64,000 bases of DNA from positions 1,521,657 to 1,585,656 of the forward strand of contig NZ_OZ007039.1 of NCBI RefSeq assembly GCF_963931675.1. Reading direction: 5' to 3'. The notes below the pieces were generated by a model. The model worked only from the letters and a program-made list of their open reading frames with translations. It had not been told where the DNA came from and did not search any database. This document shows positions 27,465 through 36,318 of the stretch, piece by piece (position 1 is the first letter of the stretch; each line of letters starts with the position of its first letter). Source of the stretch: an uncultured Alistipes sp. (lineage in GTDB: Bacteria; Bacteroidota; Bacteroidia; Bacteroidales; Rikenellaceae). The translations under genes and the position numbers were made by a program.

Positions 27465-30400
27465 CTACAAATTGATCTGAACGCCGAACGACCAGGTCCT
27501 GAAGTAAGGATAGGTACGTCCGAAACTCTTGGCATCGGTAAATCCCTCCACGGAGTTCTGCTGGATCTCCGGATCGATCGTAATATCGAGGTTGTCGATT
27601 GTGAAGAGGTTCTCACCGCTTACAAAGATCCGGGCCGAAGCCAGATGCAGTTTGCTGGTCCACTTCCTGGGAAGCGTATATCCAATGGTGATGTTCTTCA
27701 TGCGCGCATAGGACATGTCGAGCAGATAACGTGTCTGGCACTGCCAGTTACCGTTATGGTTATTGGCTCCCGGATTCGAAGGCCGCGGATAGAAGGCATT
27801 CGGCCGTTCGGGGGTCCAGTAGTTCGTCACCTGATTCTGGTAGACAGCCTCGCCCATGGTGAAGGCCGGAATGAAGAGCGATCCGGTACCCCAGTAGTCC
27901 CGCTTGCCGACGCCCTGCATGAAGGCGCTGAAATCGAGATTCTTGTAGGTAAATCCCACTCGCAGGCCGAAGATATAGCGCGGCGTGGTGTTACCGATCA
28001 CCTTCATGTCTCCGTGATCAAGGTTCGTACCGGCGCCATAGTCAACTACGCCGTCACCGTTCAGGTCCTTATACTTCACGTCACCCGGACCGTAGTGGAA
28101 GGCATTGGCCGTATTGAGCGCATCCTGATTGGGTGTGTGAAGCCCGTAATACCAAGTGGGGTTGGCCTCGCCGTTGTTCCCGTCGAAATCGTCCTCACGG
28201 AACAGACGGTCGGTCTCATACCCCCAGATTTCACCGAGGATCTTACCCTCATAATTATCACAGGTATTACCGCCAGCCTTGATATTGACCTCCTTGTTGG
28301 CATGTTTGGTAATTTTCCCTGTCTGATCCGACAGCGTGGCCTGGACATTGACCGACCAATTGTCGTTGAAACGCTTGTTGTAACCGACGGCAAGTTCCCA
28401 ACCCATCGTTACCAGTTCGCCGTAATTGCGGGCCGGAGCCGATGCTCCCATCGAAAGAGGCACCTCTTCACCAAAGGTAGCCATATCGCGGGTCGTCCGG
28501 CGGAACCAGTCGAACTCGATATCAAGGCTGTTATCGAAGAACTTGACATTGGCACCGACGTCGATGGTCTCTACGGGTTCCCAAGTCAGGGTTTCGGCCG
28601 CAACAGTAGGCGTAGAGAACATCAGCGAGTTTGCGGTTCCGATAAACCAGTTCGACTTCCCGGCCGTAATCTTCGAGAGGTAATCGAAACTGCCGAGGTT
28701 GTTGTTTCCGATCTGGCCCCACGAAGCACGCAGTTTGATGAACGAAATCCGGCTCTTCTCCAAGAACGTCTCCATGAAAGGTTCGGAACTCATCACCCAA
28801 CCTAACGAAAATGACGGGAAAGTATCCCACTTGTAGTTCCGGTTGAACTTCGAAGCTCCATCCCGACGGATATTGAATTCGAAAAGATATTTATCCTTGT
28901 AGTTGTAGTTGATACGCCCGAAGAACCCGAACGTACTCCAGTGGGAGGGGTATCCGGTCGTCTCTTGGATTTCGGAATCCGTCAGGTTCAGTTCGGGTTT
29001 CGAAGCATCATAGAGTCCATAACGCTTCGAATACTGGTATTCGGTGCGGTAATATTCAACATCAAGACCGGCCATTAACTTGAGATTATGGTTGCCGAAA
29101 CTTTTCGAATAGGTCGAATAGGCCTTGCCCACATTCCGGTTGGTCCATGTAGAGTTGAGAATCACATAATCCTCGGCGGGGAAGAAATTGGTTTCATACT
29201 TGGTCAACGTTGCATCGGCCCAATGGTTGATACCGCTGATAGGCGAGGTCGCCGTCTTCTTGTGCGCATTGTTGGCCACGTACGTATAATCGGCGTCGAC
29301 GGTCCAACCCTTCGCCAGCGTCAACGTCGTACCGATATTGAAACGGCTCATCGTGGTGATATTCTTGTTCATGTGTGCCTGTTCAAGTTCGGTGCGGATG
29401 TTCTTCAGCGGTTTCCCGTCAATCGTGCCGTAAGGATAGGTCTCGGGATAACGGTAGATATTGAACCAATACTCGTTGGCACCGTTGGCGGCATTGGCCA
29501 ACCGGAAATTGGGATAATCCTTATCCGAATTGGAGAACATCAATCCGCCGCGGACAGTCAGATATTTGGTCGGTTTGGCTTCAAGGCGCAACGTCCCGGA
29601 GAAGCGGGTGAAGCGGTCCGGCGAAGGTGTAATCTTCACCAAACCCTTCTGGTCGAGCACTCCGAAACTTCCGAAATAGGAGAATTTGTCGCTACCGCCC
29701 GAAATGGAAAGGTTGTGTTTCTGCTGAAAGGAGGCATCATTCAGGAAGATGTCGTCAACATCCCATGCCCGGTAGAAATAGGGTTTGCCGCCGCGGATCT
29801 CATAGTCACGGCCCAACACCATCTCGTCGCCGAGATTTTTGCCGCCGTAGAGTTGCTTCCACTGGCGCATCCGCTCGATACTCAAATCGTCGTAATAGGC
29901 CCCGAGGATATTGAAACTGGCCTGATTGGGAGCCGTGCGGCGATAAGCCGCCAGCATGTATTCAGCTCCGAGCGCACCGTCAGCGATTTCCGGCGTATTC
30001 ATGGGCGACGACCAGGCAAAACTGTTGTCGTAGGAGACCGTGGGCTTTCCCTTGGTACCCTTCTTTGTTGTGATGAGGATCACACCCCAGGTACCCCGGG
30101 CTCCATAGATCGAAGCCGATGCGGCATCCTTCAGAATGGAGATCGACTCCACGTCGGAGGGATTGACCATCATCAGGTTGTCGATCTCTACGTTGTCGAG
30201 CAGAATCAGCGGTTTGGCTTCGGCATTGATCGAACCTTGAATACCTCGAATATGGATTTCGGCATCCTGGCCGATATTACCACTCGAAGTAGTTACCATC
30301 AGCCCCGGCGAAGCACCCTGCAGACCGCGGGCAAGGTCCGTAACAGGACGAGAGCCGATGGTCTTGTCAACATCGACGGTAGCAACAGCCCCAGTCAAAT

Positions 30401-30791
30401 TGGCCCGTTTCTGGACACCATAACCGACCACCACCACATCATCGAGCGTCTGAACATCTTCCGTCATCCTGACATCCACAAAGCTCTTTCCACCGAGAGC
30501 GATCTCCTGAGTCGTAAATCCGATAAAACTTACGATGAGCGTCTTCCCATTGGAGGGGGGGGGAATTTGGATGGAGAATTTTCCATCGGAGCCCGTAACG
30601 GTACCGATCTCCGGATGCTCTTTCACAACCACTGAAGCGCCGACAACCGGTGCGCCCTGTGCATCGGTTACACGTCCATTAACGGCGATTTTCGCATTTT
30701 GGGCGAAGATCCCGGGACACAAAGTCAGCATAAACAAGATAAATAGATATCTTCTCATACCATCAGAAAATTTTAGTTTTAGGTTTTTCAT
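27465..30791 (-). CDS. SusC/RagA family TonB-dependent outer membrane transporter
   Basis: 1108 residues. The signal peptide lies in RRYLFILFMLTLCPGIFAQ, and Met12 (30758) is an alternative start. The CarboxypepD_reg-like domain begins at VNGRVTDAQGAPVVGASVVV. The plug follows DDVVVVGYGVQKRANLTGAV. GIQGSINAEAKPLILLDNVE and SVEVESISILKDAASASIYG-type plug motifs are present (here PSDVESISILKDAASASIYG). The barrel ends TWSFGVQINL. No STN domain is seen, so control by a FecR/ECF pair is not expected. It imports oligosaccharides with SusD. A C9 tract encoding Pro-Pro-Pro near residue 80 (G9 on the plus strand at 30555-30563) could be prone to slippage. Confidence 0.97.
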   Translation of the reverse strand: MKNLKLKFSDGMRRYLFILFMLTLCPGIFAQNAKIAVNGRVTDAQGAPVVGASVVVKEHPEIGTVTGSDGKFSIQIPPPSNGKTLIVSFIGFTTQEIALGGKSFVDVRMTEDVQTLDDVVVVGYGVQKRANLTGAVATVDVDKTIGSRPVTDLARGLQGASPGLMVTTSSGNIGQDAEIHIRGIQGSINAEAKPLILLDNVEIDNLMMVNPSDVESISILKDAASASIYGARGTWGVILITTKKGTKGKPTVSYDNSFAWSSPMNTPEIADGALGAEYMLAAYRRTAPNQASFNILGAYYDDLSIERMRQWKQLYGGKNLGDEMVLGRDYEIRGGKPYFYRAWDVDDIFLNDASFQQKHNLSISGGSDKFSYFGSFGVLDQKGLVKITPSPDRFTRFSGTLRLEAKPTKYLTVRGGLMFSNSDKDYPNFRLANAANGANEYWFNIYRYPETYPYGTIDGKPLKNIRTELEQAHMNKNITTMSRFNIGTTLTLAKGWTVDADYTYVANNAHKKTATSPISGINHWADATLTKYETNFFPAEDYVILNSTWTNRNVGKAYSTYSKSFGNHNLKLMAGLDVEYYRTEYQYSKRYGLYDASKPELNLTDSEIQETTGYPSHWSTFGFFGRINYNYKDKYLFEFNIRRDGASKFNRNYKWDTFPSFSLGWVMSSEPFMETFLEKSRISFIKLRASWGQIGNNNLGSFDYLSKITAGKSNWFIGTANSLMFSTPTVAAETLTWEPVETIDVGANVKFFDNSLDIEFDWFRRTTRDMATFGEEVPLSMGASAPARNYGELVTMGWELAVGYNKRFNDNWSVNVQATLSDQTGKITKHANKEVNIKAGGNTCDNYEGKILGEIWGYETDRLFREDDFDGNNGEANPTWYYGLHTPNQDALNTANAFHYGPGDVKYKDLNGDGVVDYGAGTNLDHGDMKVIGNTTPRYIFGLRVGFTYKNLDFSAFMQGVGKRDYWGTGSLFIPAFTMGEAVYQNQVTNYWTPERPNAFYPRPSNPGANNHNGNWQCQTRYLLDMSYARMKNITIGYTLPRKWTSKLHLASARIFVSGENLFTIDNLDITIDPEIQQNSVEGFTDAKSFGRTYPYFRTWSFGVQINL
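30555..30563 (-). repeat. Homopolymer C9 (G9 on plus strand) inside susC
   Basis: Nine consecutive G on the plus strand, coding for Pro-Pro-Pro in the N-terminal domain of the SusC-like transporter. Gain or loss of one base would truncate the transporter after about 80-100 residues. Confidence 0.9.
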
Positions 30792-30927
30792 TTGGGGGAC
30801 GATTGTCCCGAAATCGACTCTACGGAAGAGTTGCCGACCTCAAGTCCGGAAAAAGAGGATGCGTTTTTTTCATAAGGATCATTTAGGTTAGTTTATCGAG
30901 TTTTTGACGTTTTCACTCGTGTTAATG

Positions 30928-30935
30928 CAAAAATA
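30928..30935 (-). promoter_or_regulatory. Candidate -7 element of the PUL operon promoter
   Basis: On the minus strand TATTTTTG matches the Bacteroidetes -7 consensus TAnnTTTG, about 135 bp upstream of the SusC start, leaving a long leader. A convincing -33 TTTG is not seen. The whole gap 30792-31149 (358 bp) between SusC and the AraC-type gene holds no gene that I can support; it should contain the operator of the divergent regulator. Confidence 0.5.
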
Positions 30936-31115
30936 CAGTTTCGGTCTGTTCGAATTTGATACTTTTATTTCGAATTCCAATACAAACCTACAGAAAAGTA
31001 CCATTCGTCTGAAAACCGACCTCCAGGGCATTTCATACAACATATATATATGGAATCCAGAAAGCGTATCGGCAAAAATCGCAGACAGATCTGTTTTCTT
31101 ATACCTGACTTTTCG

Positions 31116-31123
31116 TATCTTTG
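31116..31123 (+). promoter_or_regulatory. Candidate -7 element of the AraC-type gene promoter
   Basis: TATCTTTG matches TAnnTTTG exactly, 26 bp before the ATG at 31150. A weak TTTT-rich -33 region lies about 20 bp upstream. It supports the start at 31150 rather than the longer open frame from 30904. Confidence 0.6.
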
Positions 31124-31149
31124 TCTTTGAGACAACCAGAAACACGATC

Positions 31150-32013
31150 ATGACAAAACCTGCTCACATCCGCCTTCGCCGCGAGGTATCCAACTCTTTT
31201 ATTTATTATAAGGAGACCAAACCGTTCTCGACATGGCACTATCACCCTGAATATGAACTCGTTCTCATTACCCAAGGCAAAGGAAAACGAATCGTAGGGG
31301 ATCATGTGGGACGCTTCGAGAACGATGATTTAGTATTGGTTGGGGCCAATATTCCACACGAATGGATGTGCACGCCGGACTACTTTGAGGAACCCGACAT
31401 TTTCAAGGGTGAAGGGATTGTCATCCAGTTCGTGCGCAACTTCCTGGGCGAGCAGTTCATGAACAGTCCCGAGAACCGGGCTTTGTCCGATTTTCTGACC
31501 CGTTCGATCATGGGCATCGAATTTCTGGGCGAGACCAAGCGTCAGATCATCCGCATCATGCACGCAATGGAGCAGATGAATTCCGGTGAGCAGCTCTATG
31601 CGCTCTTCGACATTTTCCGGATCTTCATCACCAAACCGCAGATCCGGCTATTGACGAGTGCGGCCTACGTTTCAGAATATCCGGTGGACATACACGACCC
31701 CATGCAACGGGCTCTGCGATTCATCCTGCAAAATTTCCAACACAACATCACGATCGAACAACTCCTCCAGGAGACGAACATGTCCAATACGGCCTTCAGC
31801 CAACGATTCAAACAAACACACCGTATGACATTCAAGGAGTATTTGCAACAAACGCGCATCGGTTATGCGTGCAAACTATTGCAGGAGCACGATCTGAACA
31901 TCGCGGAGATCGCCTATCAATCGGGGTTCGAGAATATTTCAAATTTCAACCGGCAATTCAAAAAAATCAAGGGAATCACTCCGACCCAATATCAGAACAA
32001 TCTCAAAAGCTGA
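31150..32013 (+). CDS. AraC family transcriptional regulator (cupin sensor)
   Basis: 287 residues from the ATG at 31150; the frame is open from 30904, but a good promoter element lies in between and the family begins here. The N-terminal cupin is TWHYHPEYELVLITQGKGKR, then GANIPHEWMC. The C-terminal part (about 180-287) is a double helix-turn-helix: ITIEQLLQETNMSNTAFSQR, then LNIAEIAYQSGFENISNFNR and GITPTQYQNNLK. It is divergent from the 14-gene operon and is probably its activator, sensing a sugar through the cupin. No hybrid two-component system or ECF sigma factor is present nearby. Confidence 0.93.
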   Translation: MTKPAHIRLRREVSNSFIYYKETKPFSTWHYHPEYELVLITQGKGKRIVGDHVGRFENDDLVLVGANIPHEWMCTPDYFEEPDIFKGEGIVIQFVRNFLGEQFMNSPENRALSDFLTRSIMGIEFLGETKRQIIRIMHAMEQMNSGEQLYALFDIFRIFITKPQIRLLTSAAYVSEYPVDIHDPMQRALRFILQNFQHNITIEQLLQETNMSNTAFSQRFKQTHRMTFKEYLQQTRIGYACKLLQEHDLNIAEIAYQSGFENISNFNRQFKKIKGITPTQYQNNLKS

Positions 32014-32108
32014 AATGCAAATCTCGCTAAAACGACAGGCTTGAAACAGTCCCGTTATACGGATCCATCGGCTGATCGTTCCTGCGTCCAAAGCGCATCA
32101 ACAGCAGC

Positions 32109-32330
32109 CTAAAGTTCGATTCGATAGCTGATATTGGAAACAATATTCGCCACGCGTTCAAGTTCCACCGGCCCGGTAAGGTAGTTGTAACGATGACCGT
32201 AATAGTCCTTGTAGCCTGTCAGATTCAACACTTTCAAGGCAAATTCATGCGTCACACGCCGACGGTTAATCCGGTAGCTGACGGTCAAATGCGCAAACAG
32301 CATCCTAAGTTCAAAAGCAAGAAAAAAGCA
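32109..32330 (-). pseudogene. C-terminal fragment of a TonB-dependent receptor
   Basis: The frame ending at 32109 reads RINRRRVTHEFALKVLNLTG, YKDYYGHRYNYLTGPVELE, RVANIVSNISYRIEL. This is the last beta strands of a TonB-dependent outer membrane receptor, ending in the usual aromatic/hydrophobic terminal residues. Nothing upstream of about 32330 in this frame continues the barrel; IS110-type sequence follows instead. It is a remnant left by insertion and deletion at the edge of the island. Confidence 0.7.
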
Positions 32331-32420
32331 GGGAAAATTTTGCTGTCGGAAGATTGTTATTAAATGGTGCGGATGGTCAATGTATTAATATTTAGTTATA
32401 TGGACATATTCTTATTCTTA

Positions 32421-33411
32421 TTAAGCTGCATATTGTCTGATATTCACATACGGAGTCCCTCGTTTTACAATGGCGAATGCTCTGGCAACGATTTTGTTGC
32501 GGATTATGTTGAGCGTGCTCATCTTCGATTTTCCTTCCGACTGCCTGCGGATGTAATATTCGCGCAGCTCCGGATCGTGCGAAGCCGCACTTACCGCCGC
32601 TAAATGGAGCAACCGTTTCAGTTGTTTATTAGCGATAGGACTTACTTGCGCAGGGCCTTTGACGCTGGTTCCGGATTGATGGCTGAACGGTGCTATGCCG
32701 CAGTAGCAGGCAAATTTGCGCCATGTTGCGAATTTGGTGATGTTACAAATATATACGATCATGTATGTCCCCACGATAAGACTTACACCTTTTAGCGAAG
32801 TTGTCAATTTGAAAGAGGTTTTAAGGTCTGGGTTGGTGTTAATTATATGCTTGATCGCGGCTTCTATTTTCTTGATTTCCGATTTCAAGGCAGTTATTAT
32901 GGCGTCATACGTTGCAAATAGGTCAGACAGTTCCTCATGTCCGATACCCCTCTGAACCTCATTGACTGCCATGATATACCCGGACAAGGCTCTTGCGGTC
33001 TTATCTCTCAACGTGAGAAGAAAATGCAGTCTTTGTAATATCTTTGGCCGGTAATTTCGTCACGACGATCTTGTCCCGGAATCTGGAAGCGTATTCGGCA
33101 ATGCGTTTGGAATCGACGACGTCATTCTTTCCACGTACAATACCCATGGAACGTTTGATTTCCAAAGGCGAAACCATTGCAAATACAATATGCTGCGATT
33201 CCAGAAATGCAGCCAAAGCCATCGAATAAACGGCCGTATGTTCGAAGCAAATAAAAGCGGATTGGCGCTTCGTGCATTTCTCTATCCATTGAAGAATGGC
33301 CGGAAAATCGTTCGAATTGTTCTTGAATCTGAGGTGCGACCGTACTTCGAGGATAAATACATCCAATGTGAATTTCGAAACATCAATTCCTACATGAACC
33401 TCACTTTGCAT
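32421..33411 (-). pseudogene. IS110 family transposase, single-base frameshift
   Basis: The N-terminal part (33411-33001) reads SEVHVGIDVSKFTLDVFI with the first catalytic Asp of the RuvC-like DEDD domain, then IVRGKNDVVDSKRIAEYA. The C-terminal part (from about 33030 to 32421) carries the Transposase_20 domain (VSLIVGTYMIVYICN, FACYCGIAPFSHQSGTSVKG, NKQLKRLLHLAAVSAA). The two parts lie in different frames. After AKDITK the sequence must shift by one base near 33025-33029 to continue as LHFLLTLRDKTARAL. One extra base explains this. The shift direction is not that of a standard programmed -1 site, so the copy is probably inactive. Confidence 0.88.
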
Positions 33412-33505
33412 GATGCATAAAATTTTAGTTAATAATAAGTTGCTCTCGACTGAAGTTGTTTTTAAGACCTGATGTCTATCACCCTAACAGATCCCCGGCA
33501 ACATA

Positions 33506-33544
33506 AAAGTCATTGATGAGGACAAATGCTCATCACAGGACTTT
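33506..33544. ncRNA. Candidate IS110 bridge-RNA hairpin
   Basis: In the non-coding stretch upstream of the IS110-type transposase (33412-33604, about 190 bp with no gene) lies a symmetric stem-loop. AAAGTC (33506-33511) pairs with GACTTT (33539-33544). GATGAG (33515-33520) pairs with CTCATC (33529-33534). These stems are separated by an internal loop (ATT/ACAG) and capped by an 8-base loop. IS110 elements are known to encode a bridge RNA in this region with loops that recognise target and donor. The assignment is by position and shape only. Confidence 0.35.
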
Positions 33545-33604
33545 CTCCTTGCGAGCTGTTATGTTCACCCCATAATGGCTTTTATAAAATTAATTCAATC
33601 ACTA

Positions 33605-34920
33605 CTGTCCCGTAAAAGTGGATAAATAGTTCTTTGAAATTATTGAAATATAGTCAATTACACGGTTTTTTGAAATGAAACGGACTTGATTTTGCAACTT
33701 TGCAGTCTAATACAAATGGCTGCTATGTTCCAAGACAAATACGTATTCTCTCAATTAACCGCTTTTCTGAACAGGACTCAGTTCAACAACTATGTTCGCA
33801 AGTATGATGGCAACAGATATGTGAAACATTTTACTTGCTGGAATCAGATGCTCGCGATGATGTTTGGACAACTGAGTAACCGTGAAAGCCTGCGAGACTT
33901 AATCGTTGCTTTCGAGGCGCATAGGGCCAAGCAATATCATCTTGGTTTAGGTCGTGAACCGATAGCCAAAACAACTCTTGCGACAGCCAACCAGAACCGT
34001 GATTACAGAATCTTCGAAGACTTTGCATTCTATATGATGAAGGAAGCCTGCGAGAAGCGGACGACCAACATCCTTGACATTTCCGGAAAGAAATATGCGT
34101 TTGATTCAACAACGATTCCGTTGTGTCTTGCAACATTCCCATGGGCAAAGTTCCGAAGCAAGAAAGGAGGGGTGAAAGCTCATGTCTTATACGACATTGA
34201 AGCACAAGTTCCTGCTTTCTATACCGTAACCACTGCTTCAAAGCATGATTCCACAGCAATGTCTTCAATCCATTATGAACCAAATGCTTATTATATATTC
34301 GACAGGGCTTATGACTCCTTTAAAGAACTCTATAGGATACATCTTACAGACTCTTTCTTTGTTGTCAGAGCCAAGACAAACTTAAAGTATAAGACAGTCA
34401 AATGGAAGCGAAGAATGCCAAAGAACATAATGACAGATGCGGAAGTGAAACTGACCGGATATCTCTCCGAGAAAAAATATCCTGAGTCATTCAGACTCGT
34501 CCGATATTACGACGAAGAGGATGACCGTGAGTTCACTTTCTTGACGAATGCAAAACAACTTTCTGCACTGGATGTCGCCAATCTTTATAAGAAAAGATGG
34601 TTAATCGAGCTGTTCTTCAAATGGCTCAAGCAGCATCTCAAGATAAAGAAATTCTGGGGCACAGCAGAGAACGCTGTTCGCATACAAATCAGTGTGGCTA
34701 TTATCACGTACTGTCTTGTGGCTATTGTCCAACATGATATGAAGTTGAAACGTTCAACCTATGAAGTTTTGCAAATTCTCAGCATATCATTGACTGACAA
34801 AACCCACTTGCGTGACCTGTTCGACAAGACTAATTTCAATGATGTCAAAGATCTAAATGATCCCCTGATTCCGGGGCTTTTTGATTAATTGTTTAACTCG
34901 TCCCATTTTAACGGGACACT
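33605..34920 (+). mobile_element. IS4 family insertion sequence (copy 1)
   Basis: About 1.3 kb. The left end (from about 33605, CTGTCCCGTAAAAGTGGA) and the right end (to about 34918, reading TGTCCCGTTAAAATGGGA on the minus strand) form imperfect terminal inverted repeats around one intact transposase gene. The short sequence ACTA occurs just outside both ends and could be a target duplication; exact ends are uncertain by a few bases. Confidence 0.8.
33716..34888 (+). CDS. IS4 family transposase
   Basis: 390 residues from ATG at 33716 (a TTG 30 bp upstream is open but not needed). The N-terminal helical domain (FQDKYVFSQLTAFLNR) resembles DUF4372. The DDE/RNase H-like core has YAFDSTTIPLCL (first Asp), YYIFDRAYDSFKEL (second Asp) and YKKRWLIELFFKWLK, which fits the IS4 signature Y(2)R(3)E(6)K exactly. 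The frame is intact, so the element may still be active. A small GC hairpin with a T run right at the stop (about 34862-34882) may end transcription. Confidence 0.93.
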   Translation: MAAMFQDKYVFSQLTAFLNRTQFNNYVRKYDGNRYVKHFTCWNQMLAMMFGQLSNRESLRDLIVAFEAHRAKQYHLGLGREPIAKTTLATANQNRDYRIFEDFAFYMMKEACEKRTTNILDISGKKYAFDSTTIPLCLATFPWAKFRSKKGGVKAHVLYDIEAQVPAFYTVTTASKHDSTAMSSIHYEPNAYYIFDRAYDSFKELYRIHLTDSFFVVRAKTNLKYKTVKWKRRMPKNIMTDAEVKLTGYLSEKKYPESFRLVRYYDEEDDREFTFLTNAKQLSALDVANLYKKRWLIELFFKWLKQHLKIKKFWGTAENAVRIQISVAIITYCLVAIVQHDMKLKRSTYEVLQILSISLTDKTHLRDLFDKTNFNDVKDLNDPLIPGLFD

Positions 34921-35080
34921 AATGAATATTTTTTATAAGTTAGACTTTTAATATTTATTATGTTTCGGATTGGATAATATCCAATCTTTAGGAATATCTA
35001 CTCCATAAGGTAATATCTTCGTGAATAAATCTTGGCTCCCACATTTCCTCTCCATTTTTATTTTTGGTTTTAATAGAATC

Positions 35081-35089
35081 TAAAAACTT
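35081..35089 (+). repeat. 9-bp target site duplication, left copy
   Basis: TAAAAACTT, identical to 36310-36318 and flanking the second IS4-family element; removing one copy and the element restores the interrupted reading frame. Confidence 0.85.
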
Positions 35090-36309
35090 TTTAGTAGATG
35101 ACAAAATATAAATTATGTTGTTATATGCCTAATTATTAGTTGTTTATATTTGCAAAAGTCCCTAAGAATCAGTATCTTTAAAGAAAAGTTTGCCCGCTTT
35201 TTCGTATGAAGACAACTGACTTTAAGGACTTGGGCAAAGTTAACCAAATCCTTCCGATGATGCAAGAACATTTTGGGAAATCGATGAATCTGGCCCGCAT
35301 AAAGTTTATGGCTTTCATGCTCCATGCCCTGTGTGTAGTACAGACCGTAAGCCTCCATAAACTCGCGGCGGCAATGCCAACCTCTGTTGAAAGGGACTCC
35401 AACCTTCGCCGCATTCAAAGATTCATAGCCAAGTACGCCCTCAACTTTGACCTTGTGGCGCAGATGATATACTCTCTGCTTCCCGTCAAGACAGGGCTGG
35501 TGCTGAGCATGGACCGTACAAACTGGAAGTTCGGTGATTTCAACATCAACATCCTCATGCTCGGCGTGGCATACAAGGGGATTGCATTCCCATTGATGTT
35601 CAGCCTTCTGCCTAAGAAAGGGAACTCCAATTGGAAGGAACGCAAGGCAATCGTTGAACGATTTGTCCGGCTGTTCGGCTCCGAATGCATCGACTCTCTT
35701 GTTGCCGACCGGGAGTTTGTCGGCAAGGATTGGATCGGTTGGCTCAACCGCAATCATATACGATATTATATCCGGATCCGGCAGAATTTCTGGCTTGTCA
35801 AGCCTTCCACAGGGGAAAGAATCCGTGCATGGTGGCTCTTCAATTCCCTGAAAGTGGGGCAGGAAAGATTTTATTACAAGCTTTTCCTGCACAAAGGTGA
35901 GTACGTTTATCTTGCCGGAAGCCGAATCAAGAACTCCGACGGTGTGCCTGAACTTCAGATCCTCATCTGCTTCAAACGCCCGGAAAAGGGTGTCGACACT
36001 TATAAAAGGCGATGGGAGATCGAGACCGCATTCCGGGCTATGAAATCCTCCGGATTCAATATCGAAGACACGCATTTGCGCGACACAGAGCGGATTGCAA
36101 GACTTCTGGCAATGGTTTGTATTGCTCTTGTATGGGCGTATCTCGTTGGGGAACATAAAGATGAAAACGTAAAGCCTATAAAGACATTGAAACATGGACG
36201 TAAAGCCAAATCTTTAGTAAAGTACGGCTTGGAGGAAATCTCCAACGTGCTTTTTCGACCAATTTATGTCCCGAAATTTGATGTATTCAAATTTTTGTCA
36301 TGTACTTAG
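35090..36309 (+). mobile_element. IS4 family insertion sequence (copy 2), 1220 bp
   Basis: The ends TTTAGTAGATGACAAAATAT (left) and CTAAGTACATGACAAAAATT (right, minus strand) match at about 15 of 20 positions. The element is flanked by 9-bp direct repeats TAAAAACTT. It carries one transposase whose TAG stop is formed by the last three bases of the element. Confidence 0.88.
35206..36309 (+). CDS. IS4 family transposase
   Basis: 367 residues. Catalytic motifs: LSMDRTNWKFGD (first Asp), DSLVADREFVGKDWIGWL (second Asp) and YKRRWEIETAFRAMK, an exact Y(2)R(3)E(6)K signature with the catalytic Glu. It is not closely related to the transposase of copy 1, so two different IS4 subgroups are present. 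The coding region is intact and runs to the very end of the element. A long open frame on the opposite strand (35113-36195) is only its shadow. Confidence 0.92.
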   Translation: MKTTDFKDLGKVNQILPMMQEHFGKSMNLARIKFMAFMLHALCVVQTVSLHKLAAAMPTSVERDSNLRRIQRFIAKYALNFDLVAQMIYSLLPVKTGLVLSMDRTNWKFGDFNINILMLGVAYKGIAFPLMFSLLPKKGNSNWKERKAIVERFVRLFGSECIDSLVADREFVGKDWIGWLNRNHIRYYIRIRQNFWLVKPSTGERIRAWWLFNSLKVGQERFYYKLFLHKGEYVYLAGSRIKNSDGVPELQILICFKRPEKGVDTYKRRWEIETAFRAMKSSGFNIEDTHLRDTERIARLLAMVCIALVWAYLVGEHKDENVKPIKTLKHGRKAKSLVKYGLEEISNVLFRPIYVPKFDVFKFLSCT

Positions 36310-36318
36310 TAAAAACTT
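36310..36318 (+). repeat. 9-bp target site duplication, right copy
   Basis: TAAAAACTT, matching 35081-35089 at the other end of the element. Confidence 0.85.

Noticed and set aside
30888..31151. 87-codon minus-strand frame between susC and the AraC-type gene
   Set aside because: It covers the promoter region, has no start context or family features, and overlaps the promoter elements of both flanking genes.
33001..33030. Programmed frameshift in the IS110 transposase
   Set aside because: The shift needed is +1 (or -2) at ACAAAGAC, without an A-rich -1 slippery heptamer, and IS110 transposases are normally single frames; simple mutation is more likely.
33545..33570. GAGCTGTT near 33553 as a third copy of the attachment repeat
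   Set aside because: Only about 8 bases match the 43-bp repeat; chance similarity.
34948..35055. Small minus-strand ORF of 35 residues beginning MERKCGSQ
   Set aside because: It is in a different frame of the 3' part of the gene interrupted by the IS; the joined 170-residue frame explains the sequence better.
35113..36195. 360-codon minus-strand frame within the second IS4 element
   Set aside because: Antisense shadow of an intact IS4 transposase with all catalytic residues on the plus strand.
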